A DNA stretch of 64,000 nt from contig JAUMIR010000003.1 in the NCBI GenBank assembly GCA_030847615.1, positions 27,216,501-27,280,500 on the forward strand, written 5' to 3'. The notes under the pieces are model-generated. The model did no database searches and had not been told where the DNA came from. It worked only from the letters and a program-made list of their open reading frames with translations. The translations under genes and the position numbers were made by a program. This document shows positions 12,168-24,532 of the stretch, in pieces (within the stretch, counting starts at the first letter, position 1; each line of letters starts with the position of its first letter). This DNA is from Gambelia wislizenii. Lineage: Eukaryota; Chordata; Lepidosauria; Squamata; Crotaphytidae.

Positions 12168-12833
12168 TGTTGGAAGGTAATGAGTCTAAAAATAAAATTG
12201 CATTAAAAAATTCCAGGATCTAGTCCTTTAAAAAACAACAAGAATTATTTCCTTTAAAAAAAGGTAAAATCATTCAGTCACTTTTGGCTTCACGCTTTAT
12301 GCAGAGTGCGGTTAAGAAGCAGACTTAAGCTCTATTATCATTTGAAAGTGTATTCAGAGATCTGGGATCCCCCAGTTAAATTAGACTCATTACAAAACAA
12401 AGGAGTCAGTTTAAAATGCAAAAACAAAGTTTACTGAAGGTATATCAGTCTCAATCTACATACTAAAACAAACTTAAGAAAAGGTCCCTAACTGACTAAG
12501 AATGGGTAAGAGAGACTCACCAGCCTACAGCCGTGGGCTGGGTTCCGATGCATCATGGCATGGTTACAGGAAAACTTAAAATGCATCCATTCTCATGGAG
12601 AGTCAGATTCAGAAGGTGGGCAAGTTACACAAAAGCAATAACATTCAAATTAGGTCATGTGTCCAATCACTCAGCACTTCCAGTTGGCTAGAAGTGCTCA
12701 GTGAAGTAAGAGAAGGGAATTTTGGGAGAACAAAATGCATGCAGGGAAAAAAAAACCTAGACTTATCTAAGATTGTGAATGAGGTACACAAGATTGCTTT
12801 TACATTACAATGATTATTTCCCCACATACAACA
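12168..12833. mobile_element. Solo LTR, family A copy 1
   Basis: 666 bp from TGTTGG to CAACA, with 5-bp duplications GTGTG at 12163-12167 and 12834-12838. About 640 bp aligns to the LTR at 15195 in the same orientation (shared CCAGGATCTAGTCCTTTAAA-type, AGTTTACTGAAGGTATATC and ATTATTTCCCCACATAC blocks). No internal viral or gag-pol region. A 5-bp duplication suggests a Ty3/gypsy-type element. Confidence 0.8.
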
Positions 12834-12844
12834 GTGTGTGGGGT

Positions 12845-13758
12845 TGTTAGAGGCCCACCCATGATGGCAAAATCTCCTTTAATATTCGGGGGAAATATAA
12901 GGTCAGATAGGAGGCCTACAAGAGAAAGGTAACTTCAGGGATCTTTTCACGTATGTATACCAGTACTAACTGTAGAGAGCACTCCAGTTAAAGTAAAGCA
13001 AATTATTTTTATAGGAAACAACACAGGAGGTATGCTAACATATAAAACATACACTCTTAAGAACCATACAAGGCTATTTCAGTGTAAGGCAGGTTGGATA
13101 GACAGAGGTCCAGGAAGATGAGGTGATAGTTACCAGTCTTGATGAAGAGAGTTCTGTGCAGTGTAGATACTCAGACTGGTATCTGAGAGTGGCACAGAGA
13201 ATCCAGCAGAATGATGGGGTCTGTCTGTGGCACACTTAGGTGAGCTCTGGGATCTAATATTTATACCCTATTTCAAACCCTGAAGGAGTACTCTGGTTAT
13301 GACAAAGCCTGGATGGCTTTCCCACTGAATATACAAAAGAAACCAAAACTCAACTGATTGCTTTAATTGCAGAGAGATAGAACATTGATTGGCTTGCGAC
13401 AACCTTGTAAGGTTGGATAGGAGGGTGTGTGTGTGGGGGGGGAGATTTCTGTAGGGTATGGACTGAGGAAAGTTCACTTGTTTGCCTGATTTAATTATTG
13501 CTTGAATTGGCCAAGGCTGGAAGAAATGATTAGCACTTTCCCCTTAACGACTGGGTTGTTAGCATAAATCCATTACTGGGGTTTCCCGCATAATCCTAAC
13601 TTGGATTTTTCCACCATTATATTTCTAGACACATCTCAGGTCATCATGACCTTAGACTTACCTCCAGTCTGCCTAACCTCCCAGCCAAAGTGACCCCAAA
13701 AAGTGTCCAATATCCAGTTATGGAATCTTGTGGGAAGGGGTAGAAGGGCATGCTAACA
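12845..13758 (-). mobile_element. Solo LTR, family X copy 1
   Basis: 914 bp, TGTTAG...CTAACA termini. Homologous to 19510-20704 over most of its length (AAGAACCATACAAGGCTAT, ATATTTATACCCTATTTC, CCCCAAAAAGTGTCCAATAT). Strand is a weak guess, from AATAAAAA-type signals on the minus strand. No clear target duplication. Confidence 0.65.
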
Positions 13759-14429
13759 CCTTCTCACTCCTTTTCCCAGAAATTGGTCCTGAAAGGCATG
13801 CTGCCTCTGATGCTGCCTTTATCATCTTATATGAAATGCTATATGCTGTGTGAGGAAGGAAGGAAGGAAGGAAGGAAGGAAGGAAGGAAAGAAGGAAGGA
13901 CTTTACCCATCCCAAACATCTAGCTATTCAGGTTTACTGGGCTGTAATATTATGAAATAGAGAGAAAAACATCTCCAAATCTTCTTTCTCCACATCATGT
14001 TTTATTTCACATACCTCTACTATGAATCCCCTGTATACAGCTGTTTCAAAATAAGCCCAATGGAATAATCAGTAGGTATTTGCAGACCTGCAGCCTTACC
14101 TTGCATGTCTGCTCATGGAATTAAGACACAGTTTGTACATATATACAGTATTGACAATAGCAAAAGTGCCAGCAGGGAGCAGGGCTCAGCTTGCAAACCA
14201 AACTGCCACAGCCACTCCTATTCACAGCTAGATCTGTCATTATGCTATTACCACTCAAACTGTGTTCCTAGTTCCCCTTAAGAAATTGTTCTTGCCACAA
14301 GCTTGGAATTCTAATTTTTGACTTCAAGAACTTTTTATCTAGTGGACTCTGTTAGATAACTTGTTCTCATATCCAAAATATCAAGTCCTATACCTGCCCC
14401 CATGAAATGCTGAAAACTTAGGGGCCTAA
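13759..14429. other. Intergenic with (GAAG)n microsatellite
   Basis: A GAAG tetranucleotide run spans about 13853-13900. Otherwise no gene or element recognised. Confidence 0.6.
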
Positions 14430-14640
14430 AGCATTGAATGGTATAGAAATTTTAAATGGTTTTAAACTGTTTTATTTGGTTTTAAACTACCTTATTTTAA
14501 CTTATCTCATAATTTAATATGCGTTGAGCCTGCTTTTTTTGTGTGTGTGTTTTAAACTGGATAAATGGATTTTATTGTATGCTATGCTGAGACCCAACAG
14601 CATAGGGTGGGGTATAACAATTTAAATAAATAAACACAGA
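14430..14640 (+). mobile_element. L2-type LINE 3' tail
   Basis: AT-rich TTTTAAACTG repeats, then ATAGGGTGGGGTATAACAAT and AAATAAATAAAC, the usual ending of L2 3'UTRs and of SINEs that copy them. Confidence 0.5.
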
Positions 14641-14764
14641 GAGATAGTCATACACACATGTGCACACAGATGTAAGCATTTTACAGAAGGCAAACTGGTG
14701 ATGATCAGAGAAACACACACAGAGGCAATAAACCGCTGACCCTAAAACACCCATGAAACACATG

Positions 14765-15194
14765 CTTCTTATGTGCTGTTAGGTTGACCTTGATTTTTGG
14801 CAACCTTATGAAAGAGAGATCTCCAAGAATTTGTGTTATTAAAAGTCCTACTCAGATTTTGTAGACGGAGTGCTATGGGTCACCTGGTAAGGCTGCCTTC
14901 CTCTTTTCCTATTACCTTCAGTTTTTCTGAGCATTATAATCTTTTCCAGTGAGTCATGTCACCTCATGATGTTTCCATAGCAAGATAGCTTCAGTTTAAT
15001 TTTAGCTTCTTGCTTGATTTGTGCTAGGACCCATTTATTGGTCATTTTGACTGTCTGTGGTGTCTATATAACCTCCAGAACCACATTTCAAGTGAATTGA
15101 TTCTTTTCCTGTCAGCTTTGTTCACTGTCCAGATTTCACAACCATACATAGAAATTGGGAGTACTTTGACATGGATGATCCTGACTTTGGAAAT
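14765..15194 (-). mobile_element. RTE/BovB LINE fragment, split by an LTR (part 1)
   Basis: The minus strand carries the BovB 3' coding end: complement of the KK.DRKKI-SFE, W-TVNKA and YGCEIWT-like region, and GHDMRR-type end, heavily mutated. The element resumes after 15838 (to about 15900). The LTR at 15195 sits between duplicated GAAAT bases. Confidence 0.75.
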
Positions 15195-15838
15195 TGTTGG
15201 GAGGTATGAGTCTAAAATTAAAAATGTATTAAAAATTCCAGGGATCTAGCCCTTTTAAAAATAAAAATATCTTCTTTAAAAAATAAAAACCTTTTCTTTC
15301 AAATTCAGGCAGAGTAACGCATTGGAATGCAGAGACAGCTCTATTAACATTTAAATGTGTGGTCTGATCGCCCAATCAATTAGACTCATTAAAAACAACA
15401 AAGAAGTCAGTTTAAAAATGCATATCAAAAGTTTACTGAAGGTATATCAATCTTAATCTACATATTAAAACAAACTTAAAAAAAGGTTCCTAACTAACTA
15501 AGAGAATTTAGGGTAGGATAAGACTCACCCAGCCTAGAGCGGTGTGGGCTACATGGTGACTTGAAAGGAACTCAAAACAACAACAGCAACAATAACAACA
15601 ATATTGCTGCAGCCGCATGGAGCCTTAACTTAAAAGGAACTTAAACAAAATGTCACAATATTTAAATTAGGTCATGTGATGAATGACCCATTGCTCCAGT
15701 TGGCTGAAATTGCCTAGTGAAATAAGAAACGGGGGAGTTGGAGAACTGAAGCATGCAGGGTAAATGCCTAAACTGAGCTCAACATGGGAATACACAAGAT
15801 TGTATTGCATTACAATAATTATTTCCCCACATACTACA
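15195..15838. mobile_element. Solo LTR, family A copy 2
   Basis: 644 bp, TGTTGG to ACTACA, flanked by GAAAT at 15190-15194 and 15839-15843. Aligns to the LTR at 12168. It is inserted inside a BovB copy, whose sequence resumes directly after the duplication. Confidence 0.88.
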
Positions 15839-15843
15839 GAAAT

Positions 15844-15900
15844 AAGTTATACATCTTTACATTTGAGGACCTTATCTAGTTCATTCATAGCTGTTCTTAC
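15844..15900 (-). mobile_element. RTE/BovB LINE fragment (part 2, after the LTR)
   Basis: ACATCTTTACATTTGAGGAC, then CTTATCTAGTTCATTCATAG: the same stretch follows the equivalent point in the BovB copy at 36.9 kb (CAAGATCTTGTCTAGTTCCT). Confidence 0.65.
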
Positions 15901-18900
15901 AAGCTAATACATCCAAACACAACGACCCAGAGAAACTAAACAAAACCCATCCACCCATGGAGCAAAACACCACCACACCAAACCTATAAAACAACCTCTT
16001 TTACACACAGCAAAGAAAAAATCCTGTCGCCAAAAGAGCTAAAACACACACGGCATATGGAAAACATGCATACCAACTCATCTCTCCTTCCTTTAACCCT
16101 CCCCCCACCCCATGGAAGATATTCCCTACCATTGCCAAGATTACCTGTTTTTCTGGCCAACTCTGCTCACTTTAAAAGGAAACATTAAACTGCCTCCACC
16201 CACCATTTTTATTTTCTTAGAATGCTTCTGGCTGCTGTGGGGTCTAGAAGCATTACTAGAAATAAAGATGGGGCAAGAAGCTGGGGCTTCACTTGGATGA
16301 GGCTAGAAGCAAGTGATTCCCTTTTGATACAGGTCCATCTCTCAGTGATTTTTTCTGAAGTAGAAACAATGTTAGGGGAGGTGGCAGTGAGGTGTCTGCA
16401 GTTACATTGGTACCTGTGGGTATTGTATTGGGGTCTGCAGTTATGTTGTAAGTAATTATATTTCATTTATTAAATTATATTTTCTTGGTGTCTGTCTAAT
16501 GCAGAAATACCAGTGGGGTAATAGCAACATTGAGGTGGTAGGAGGTGATTTCAGATTGGAAAACAATGCATAGTCCAAGACTTCAGCTACCAGACATCTC
16601 ACATCGAAGGACAACAGACAGCAGAACAGGGAAACATTTCTGCTCAAGAGCCATTTCTGGAGTCAGTGGACCAGTGGATTAAGTCTGTTTCGTATGAGCA
16701 ATTGAGTAGACTTTGCAGTATTGTCAAGGACAAAAAAAAAAAATCTCTCTTTTTTTGCAAACCTCAATACCACATTATTTTCTTCCCTTCCACCCCTCAC
16801 TTCCCAGTGTGAAATATAGCTTCACAGTGATGACACAGTTAATGGATAACCTCTAGGCTTGCCTATTGTATGTTCCCTCTCTGTGTGCACTACAGTTACA
16901 GACCAAATGTCTCTATGGATGCCATGACATGCTATATGCTGTCTTTTCATGCTGTCTTGTTTCTTTGTTGATGACTCTCTGTTTGGAATAGTTTTCTCCA
17001 TGCATCACCAACTGTCTTTTGTTTTTGCTCTGTTGGGAGGACTGCACTAATCCATATATTACCAGGGAAAAATCCACAGTTGCGCTCTGTGTGATGATTT
17101 CCAAGCCTAGCTTTTTGATTTATTGCCTGCCCCCACTCCCCTTTGTTCACTAACCCACATAAATGTCCAATGGGTTGCTATTTCATTGTCTGATTCAAAA
17201 TATACTTACACAGAATTATGATGCTGGGCTATCATGTAGCAATGAAAAAGGATGCATTTGAACAGTTTTTGTAGTATCAGCAATGGGATGAAATGTCACT
17301 GGTTTTAATGACACCTCAGCCACTAATGTGCATGACAGCTTTCATTATGTCACTGTTTTCTCTGCATCTGTGCATGGATTTGTAATGTGGAGATTATTAC
17401 AGTGTAATAGTTTTCAGTGTCTTTGTAAGGGTTATGAAGATAATATACATGAAACATTTCATATGTGCCAAAGTGCTGTATAAATGGAAAGTATAATTTG
17501 TCACAGGGTGTAACCAGTGCTTTTGACTTTCCCATCAGATGGAAATTAAGACACTAGCACTATGGCAGGTAATCTGAATGGGATGGAGAGGGGATTAGGC
17601 AGAAACTGATTGCCTTGTGTCTTCCCCTCTTGTCTGCTCTAGATCTATGTGTTGATTGTGACACTCAGGATTTACCATCCTCATTCTCTGAGGTCACTTC
17701 CTGCTTTTCCTCCTTTCAGCTACAGAGAGGCAGATGTCATGTGAGGTCTCCATAAGGTAGATCTGAGCAAATTTGCAGAGACAGAAGACTGATGGTAGGC
17801 TTTTATAACCAAGTTAAGGACTCTGCACAATCATTGGATTTCTTGAAACAATAAAAATAAAATTTCTATTTTGCTCTGACTACGAGCTCTAAGCTTTCAG
17901 CACTTATCAGAACATACTGTGTATTTATAGAAGCCCTATTCAGGCATTCAGTTAACAGTCCATGCTTCAAACCATGGAATCAAGGAAGTAGGACATGGTT
18001 TTCTGATATTTGGGATACACCCTGTGTTTTTGAATGAGACACCCAAGGAAGTTTAGAGAAAGTGACACCTTTCCAGCTGAGAAAATGGGCAGAGGAACAG
18101 AAGCATAAGCATTTGGCAACTCTGAGGTCACAAAGCCAGTGCAAAGGAGCTATAAATTGGCTGAATTATGGAGTGCAAGAGCTCCTTCTACCTAGTAGAT
18201 CAACTGCCTTGGGTGACATACACTCACATGTGGGTAGAATGTGATCATGTAAATATGTTGTGGCAAGCTGTACTAACTGTTATCTTGGATATTGTTAAGG
18301 AAAAGATAACCTTTTGTCCAGCTTTCATACTCCTCTCAGTCTTTAGGGGCTAAAATAAACAACTGAGACCTAAACAAATTGATCAATTTTCTGGTTGCAG
18401 TCAAAAGACTTGAAATTGTGTGACATTGGAAAACTGGTGTGCTCGAGTCTGGGATGTCCTTCTTATGGAAAAGTTGTCAGCATTACCAACAAAACAAGGA
18501 GACCCCGATCAGCATGATTCTTTCATTGCAACCTGGTTCCCATTCCTCAATTATGTCAACAATGACTGCTTCACCATTTGTGGAAGAGGGATTTGATAAA
18601 ATTTACTATAAAATAACTGGAAGCTTGTCAGACAGGAAGTAAATATTGTGTATACGTTTATGTGTAATTGTTTAGAATCAATGTTGTGTTAAGTGTATTG
18701 CTTATTAAAATGTGTTGTTTCTAATAGTCTTTGTTTATCGTATAATCTAAAAAATAAAAATAAAATATGGAATGACAACTGCTTCAGACCAAGAAAATAT
18801 GGAATGATGACCACTCCAGTTACTCACCTACACCTCTGGCAAAATGTGTTGTCCCCTGTCCAGTGTTAGTGGTTCACCACAAAGAGACTAAGGCCACGAC

Positions 18901-19509
18901 ACTTTTGATTGACACTATTATTGTTTTATTGTATGATATCAGCATCCATGCAATAGTTGATGTTATTTTTGTGACATGTTTTCTTGGAAAAAATAAATAA
19001 AAACCACCCACAACTATCAGCAAACTAAAGAATCTGGCAAGCTAGCATTTACACAAACAGGATGTCTGAGACTTTTTTGATCTAATTTCTTGACCAGGGT
19101 TCCGTTTAATAAGTGGGTCTCTGGGGCAATAATTACTCTATTAATATTTAATTTGGAATCCACAACTTCATAAATCAAAGGCGATGCTGTCAAGTATCTA
19201 TGGAGATAAGAATTTGGAACATGTTATTTATTGCTCAAGAACCTTTATGCCCTATTAAGTTCCATATCTTTTAAGATTGGTTTGTTTACTCATTAAAAGA
19301 GTAGCAAGGATGGTAAGATTTCAAAGAAGTAGCTGTGTAAATCTCTTGCAGCATAAAAAGGAGGAAGTTAACAGTTGTGGGAGTGAGCTAGAATGTAATA
19401 GGGCAAGGGACATGATTTGAATCCTTCTAGGTCCTGTTACATTCTATTCCACTCACACAACTGTATAAATATGCTTTTAAACCTTTACAGTATATGCTTT
19501 AATATTACC
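15901..19509. other. Intergenic, no gene recognised
   Basis: About 3.6 kb. Open frames are short, not conserved-looking and without paired splice sites I would trust. There are short poly-A/T runs (16732-16750). 18690-18800 has a repeated AAAATATGGAATGA. Nothing else is named. Confidence 0.45.
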
Positions 19510-20704
19510 TGTTACCTTAAGAGGTGGGGGGGATGCTTTAGAGCCCCATCTGTGATGCCCAAACTATATTATTTTATGGGTGGAATTATCACCTCAAACG
19601 GAAGTCTGCGAGAGGCGAGTAACTACGGGGATCATTTCACCTATGTATACCACTACTAACTGCAGAAAACACTCCAGCTTAAAGTGAAATAGAGTATTTT
19701 TATTGAAAATACAGTAGCCCGCCTGTATCCGCTAGGGATTGGTTCTGGGGGTGTGTGTGGATACTGAAAACCATGGATAATAGCAAACCCCATTGAAAAT
19801 AATGGGATTTCCGGTTTAAATACCATAGAGTTTCCTTGAAGGACCTAGAAAATGGCTAGAGAGGATACTTTTTTAAGGAAGACTCTATGGTAGGTGTGCT
19901 GTTTTGTGTCCTATGGATAACTGAATCAGTGGATAATGAATCAGTGGATATGGAGGTCCTACTGTAACACAAAATGCATTCATACACACCACACACGTTC
20001 TTAAGAACCATACAAGGCTATAGGGAAGTAAAGCAGAAATATTGGATACAGGGAAAAATTCAGGAAAATAGGTTGATAGTTACCTGTCTTGAAGAGCAGA
20101 GTTTCATGCAGTATGGATACTCAGATAGACATCTGAGGGTGGCACAGGATGTTCTGTTCCGGTGTCACATGGAGGAAGAAAGTGGCCGGGTTCATCCACC
20201 ATGGCACACCTTTCTATTGTTGAGGGGCTAATATTTATACCCTATTTCATATCCTGAAGGGGTACTCTGGCTAGGAGCAAGCCTAGATTGGTTTCTCACC
20301 AAGTAAACAAAGGAAACTGTAACTTATCTGATTGCTGTTAATGGCTAGAATATTGGAATTGATGGGTTTATGACAACCTCACAATGCAGGACAGGAGGGG
20401 GTTCTGAGAGGATATTTCCTTGGGATTGAGGTTGGAAAGGTCACTTGATTGTTTGGGTGAATGAATCATTGCTGAGGTGCCCAAGAAAGGATTAGCACAC
20501 ACCTCCTTAACAACTGGTTTACTAAGGGGCTTCTGTACAATCTAAACATGGGCTTGTTTGCCGAAATAATTCTAAGACACATCCTTGGTCATTGTGACTT
20601 CCACCAGACCTTTTGGGTTCACCCCAGCCAACCTAGCCCCAAAAAGTGTCCAATATTCCCTATAATGTGATATCACGGGGAGGGGGTAGTAGGACATGCT
20701 AACA
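19510..20704 (-). mobile_element. Solo LTR, family X copy 2, carrying a MITE
   Basis: TGTTAC...CTAACA ends; aligns to 12845-13758 on both sides of a 253-bp insertion (19712-19964). Shared blocks include CACTCCAGCTTAAAGT, TTCTTAAGAACCATACAAGG and CCCCAAAAAGTGTCCAATAT. Confidence 0.65.
19712..19964. mobile_element. Tigger/pogo-like MITE inside the LTR
   Basis: TA duplication on both sides (19710-19711, 19965-19966). Ends CAGTAGCCCGCCTGTATCCG and, on the complement, CAGTAGGACCTCCATATCCA. The internal GGATAATGAATCAGTGGATA part resembles MER2-type elements. Confidence 0.8.
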
Positions 20705-20814
20705 ACGCTGTACTGCATCCAAAGAAGTGGGTTTATATTCATGAAAGCCCCCACTAAAATAAAAACAAGTTCATCTTAAAGGTGCTGCTACATTCCTTCC
20801 TCCTCACCCTCTCC

Positions 20815-21115
20815 CTTCCTCCTTTTTAAGCATGATAAGAAGTGTGGAGAACAAAACATATAAGGAAAGGCTAAGGGAATTGAGCATGTTCAGCCTCATG
20901 TAGAGAAGACTAAGGCTGCCATGATTACACTTTTTAAATGCCTTAAGGGCTGCCATGAAGAAGAGGGTGTAGGTTTGTTCTTTTCTGCCCCAGCAGATAG
21001 GACCAAGTCTAAAGGTTTTAAGTTTCAGGAAGACAGATTTCAGTTGCACACTAGAAGAAACATCTTGACAATAAGAGTGGTTTAGCAATGGAACAAATTA
21101 CCTAGGTGGTGGGTT
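20815..21115 (+). mobile_element. Old CR1 fragment
   Basis: Reads as KERLRELSMFSL, then KALRAAMKK.V-like, with frame breaks and a TAG; it matches the [13 protein letters not shown] region of the two better CR1 copies. Confidence 0.65.
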
Positions 21116-21616
21116 GCAGCCTGTAATATTCTGGTGATGTATTTCACAAGGAGCCAAGGGGGCTTCAGAAGATACAGATGATCAGGGTAGTTGACTCATT
21201 TTTATTTTTTCCTCACTAGAAGGAGGAAGGGAGAATCAAGGAACCAAAGGAAAGACTAGTGTACATGTTTTAGTACAGAGACTCTGCAACAATCTGAAGA
21301 TGCTGACTGCCTACCATCCTAGAAATCTGATGGGGGAACAGCATCCATTGGAGTAGTATAAACTCTGAGCCACAATTATGATCAGCCTCTACATTTTTGA
21401 AGGAAGTGCTAATATTAAAACATGTCAGTAAGCCTTGGTTTCCCTTATTCAAAGTAAACTTAACTTTGTATAGAAGCGTGTACTCTTAAAACTTCTCTCT
21501 GCTCCATGTTGTGTATGCATGCAACCTGGCCTAACCTATCATTAGGCAGAATAAGGCAGCTACCTCAGCCAGTAGATTTTAGGTGTCATTAAAAGGAAGA
21601 AAATTGTTTGTTATTC
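21116..21616. other. Intergenic, no gene seen
   Basis: No gene, RNA or defined element recognised. Confidence 0.5.
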
Positions 21617-21624
21617 ATTTATCA

Positions 21625-22000
21625 CAGTGGTTCTTAACCTGTGATCCAGGAACCCCCAGGGGTCCGCAATGTCCTCATAGGGGGCCCATGAAGGCTTGAA
21701 GGCTGCTTGGCTCACCTCCTCCCTGCACTGGAGTAGCCACGTGACAGGAGCCAAGGCAAAGGCTGGCTGGCTGGCTTGGCCTGCATATTGCCATTCAATC
21801 CACTCTAGCCACAAACTTGCAGGAAGAAGCAGGGGGAAAGTCTTCCCTCCCTACCAGTGCCTCTGAGGGAAGGGTTAATGAATGGTGCAATTGTGTTGTT
21901 GTTGTTGTTAGGGTTTTAAATCTTGAATTATGTCTTGGGGGTCTGCAGCAACCAAAGATATTTAAAGGGGGTCCCTGGTAAAGAAAAGGTTAAGAGACTG
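21625..22000. mobile_element. hAT-type non-autonomous element
   Basis: 376 bp bounded by exact 8-bp duplications ATTTATCA (21617-21624, 22001-22008). Ends CAGTGGTTCTTAACC and GGTTAAGAGACTG are inverted copies with a few mismatches. Inside are GGGGTCCGCAATG and GGGGGTCTGCAGCAACC. No transposase. Confidence 0.88.
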
Positions 22001-22015
22001 ATTTATCACATTTCA

Positions 22016-22077
22016 TAGAATCATAGAATTGTAGAGTTGGAAGAGACCACAAGGGCCAGCCAGGCCAGCCTCCTGCC
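22016..22077 (-). mobile_element. 62-bp CR1 3' end with target duplication
   Basis: Complement of the last CR1 bases (TAGAATCATAGAATTGTAGA, GTTGGAAGAGACCACAAGGG), flanked by an 11-bp direct repeat ATCACATTTCA (22005-22015, 22078-22088). The left repeat overlaps the hAT duplication, so the CR1 piece came later. Confidence 0.75.
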
Positions 22078-22089
22078 ATCACATTTCAG

Positions 22090-23672
22090 GGGAATGTCCC
22101 TGGCAGCTTTTTCCTTGTGTAGTGCATTGGACCTCTCTTACAATAAATAAATAAATAAATAAATGTATTTTTACTGCCAAGGAGATACATTGGATGTGAG
22201 TGATAGAGAAGTGAATGGAGGATTTTCTCCCTTGGGTGACAAAATAAGTTGGTTGGCACTGGGTACTACATGCAATTACTCTTTTAAGTGGGTAAGAAGG
22301 TTGTCTTTTGCAGCTCCACCTCAGACAACAAAATATCTTGGGCCGGTCCCACACATTGCCATCTCCTTAGCATAACGTTTAGCAGTGTGCCAGCATCCAA
22401 TGCTTGAAGGCTCATGGGAAAATTTGTTCTACTGCACACTTAGCTTCATTAGCATTATCATCCTGCAAGGTCTGAGCCATTCTTCACCATATTTGTGGAT
22501 CACATAAAAAACTCCAGAGTAAACATTCTGTGTAATATTATGTCAGGAAAAAATGAGCTGTAGCCCACTGCAAACCACAGGAGTCCATAAAATGATATGA
22601 TTGTCCAGTCACCATGAGAATTTGATCTTTGGCAACTCTGACAATGCTTCCTTGCTCTCTCTCCTCCCTTGCAGACTTTAGATATGCTTTTCATTGCAAC
22701 AGTATTCCCCAGGTACCAAGGGCTTGCTTCTTGTTGTCTTTTATTCTAGCACACAGTTTAAAATCTGCATTGCCAGCAAAGTTTTTCTTTTGTTAACACA
22801 CAGGTAGCCTCATTATTTGCATTTGTGGCTTGTCAAGGCACTAGGGCATTGTCTTTGCACGAGTGGAACCAATAGTTAATTACTAGTCCTGTCTTTGTGC
22901 TGTAACTGACCAGGTAAATTTCAACTAGGACTTGCAGAAACACACAAGCAAAAGTGGCACTATTGAACTAAAATCTCAAATGTGTTAGCACAACATAGAG
23001 AGATGAATGAGGTGTACACCTCAGCCCATTATTTCTGAAATTTAGATTCTGTCTTGCAAAGAAAACTGTGCTGGCATAGTTAGAACTGCTTTATGAGCAT
23101 TTTACCACCTCATAGTGCTACAGCCAGGCACTTGGGATTTATCCATATGATCAAAGGAAACAGGTCTGTATTGCATTTTAGCCTTCCTACTTTTTAAAAA
23201 GAATATCTCTAAGAAATGTTTTTGCCATCTTGTCAACATTAGCCCAATCCAGGTCTGGCTCAAGACATTTTGCTCCTTGAGGTGGAGCAGCAAATGTTTG
23301 GTTACCTACCCACCCACCCAAGCTGAGATGCCTAACACCCAAAACCAGACATGGGCATAAGGCAGAAAATCCTACAAATGCCTTTCCCTAATGTTGGGGG
23401 GTAAGTATACAATAGTAACAAATTACTATTTGTTGTGCTTTTGTAACACCTAAAATTTGCCTGAAGTAGTCACCTCACTCAGACCAATGATCTTCTGCAA
23501 GGCCATCATAAAAGCCTTCCTCAGGTGTGTTCCAGTAATCAATAAAAACACCAATAACAAAACAAATAAACAAAAAACATGAAAGAGTGAGAGACTTATC
23601 ACATGAGGAAAGAGAAGCGGCAATGCACCCCAATAATAGTGCCTTCCACCTTGCCTTAAAGGCAATGTCAGT
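22090..23672. other. Intergenic, no gene recognised
   Basis: (AAAT)n near 22143-22165; otherwise unassigned sequence. Confidence 0.45.
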
Positions 23673-23823
23673 GTTCAACAACTGTTCTTTCATTCTAGTC
23701 CCATGGGAGATCGTAGTAAATGGAAGTCTTTTTTCTAACTGGAAAAAAAAATCTGTGAGGACCCCCCCCCTCACATTTACCACCATCTCCCATGGGATTG
23801 GAACAGAAGAACACCTGTTGAAC
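23673..23823. mobile_element. Short foldback MITE
   Basis: 151 bp whose halves are inverted copies: GTTCAACAACTGTTCTTTCA on the left, GTTCAACAGGTGTTCTTCTG on the complement of the right, with matching CCCATGGGAGAT cores. The loop is A- and C-rich. It ends five bases before a LINE 3' terminus. Confidence 0.75.
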
Positions 23824-23827
23824 ATCC

Positions 23828-24490
23828 CTCTGGCTTTTCTTCACAAACGAAGATTCAGGAAGGACTCATCCCACACTTTCTGCAAGTGCGCTGATGACTG
23901 AAAAGGCCAATCCAAGATAAACTAGTCCAGTTGCAGAAAGCACAGCAGAAGGTCTCCTTGGGTGATGATTCCAGGTTGTGATTCTTTCTGCATTGCTGTT
24001 TCTCTTCAAGACTTGTTCGGCGTGAACTCTCAAATAAGGCTGCAACATTGTGGATAGTGCGTCTCCATGCCTCCCGATGTGAGGCCAGGGCGGACCATTG
24101 TTGGTGATCAGTTTGGCCAAGCCTGAGATGTTGTTTCAGGGATTGTATTGCTTTTTTTGGAGCGCCCCTCTTACGCTGACCCATGGCAAATTCACCGTAG
24201 AGTACTATTTTTAGGAGGTGATGGTCCTCCATCCTAGAAACGTGCCCTGCCCAGCACAGCTGTGTTCTCAATATCATGGCCTCAATGCTGGTGATCCCTG
24301 CTTGCTCAAGGACAGCAACATTCATCACATAGTCAGTCCAGTGTATATTTAGGATTGTGCGTAAACAGCGCTGGTGGAAGCATTCAAGGAGTCGTAAGTG
24401 TTGGCGATAGGCGACCCATGTTTCAGAGCCATAAAGGAGAATAGACAGTATAATGTCTCTATACACACTGATTTTTGTGCTTCACCTCAC
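23828..24490 (-). mobile_element. LINE copy C (C-terminal region)
   Basis: Minus strand encodes ILSILLYGSETWVAY, DYVMNVAVLEQAGITSIEAM, CWAGHVSRMEDH, then CCAFCNWTSLSWIGLFSHQR and a final finger cysteine: an almost intact 203-residue end of the copy-A family. 5'-truncated. Confidence 0.88.
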
Positions 24491-24501
24491 CAATGCTGCG
24501 C

Positions 24502-24502
<1 letters not shown>

Positions 24503-24532
<30 letters not shown>

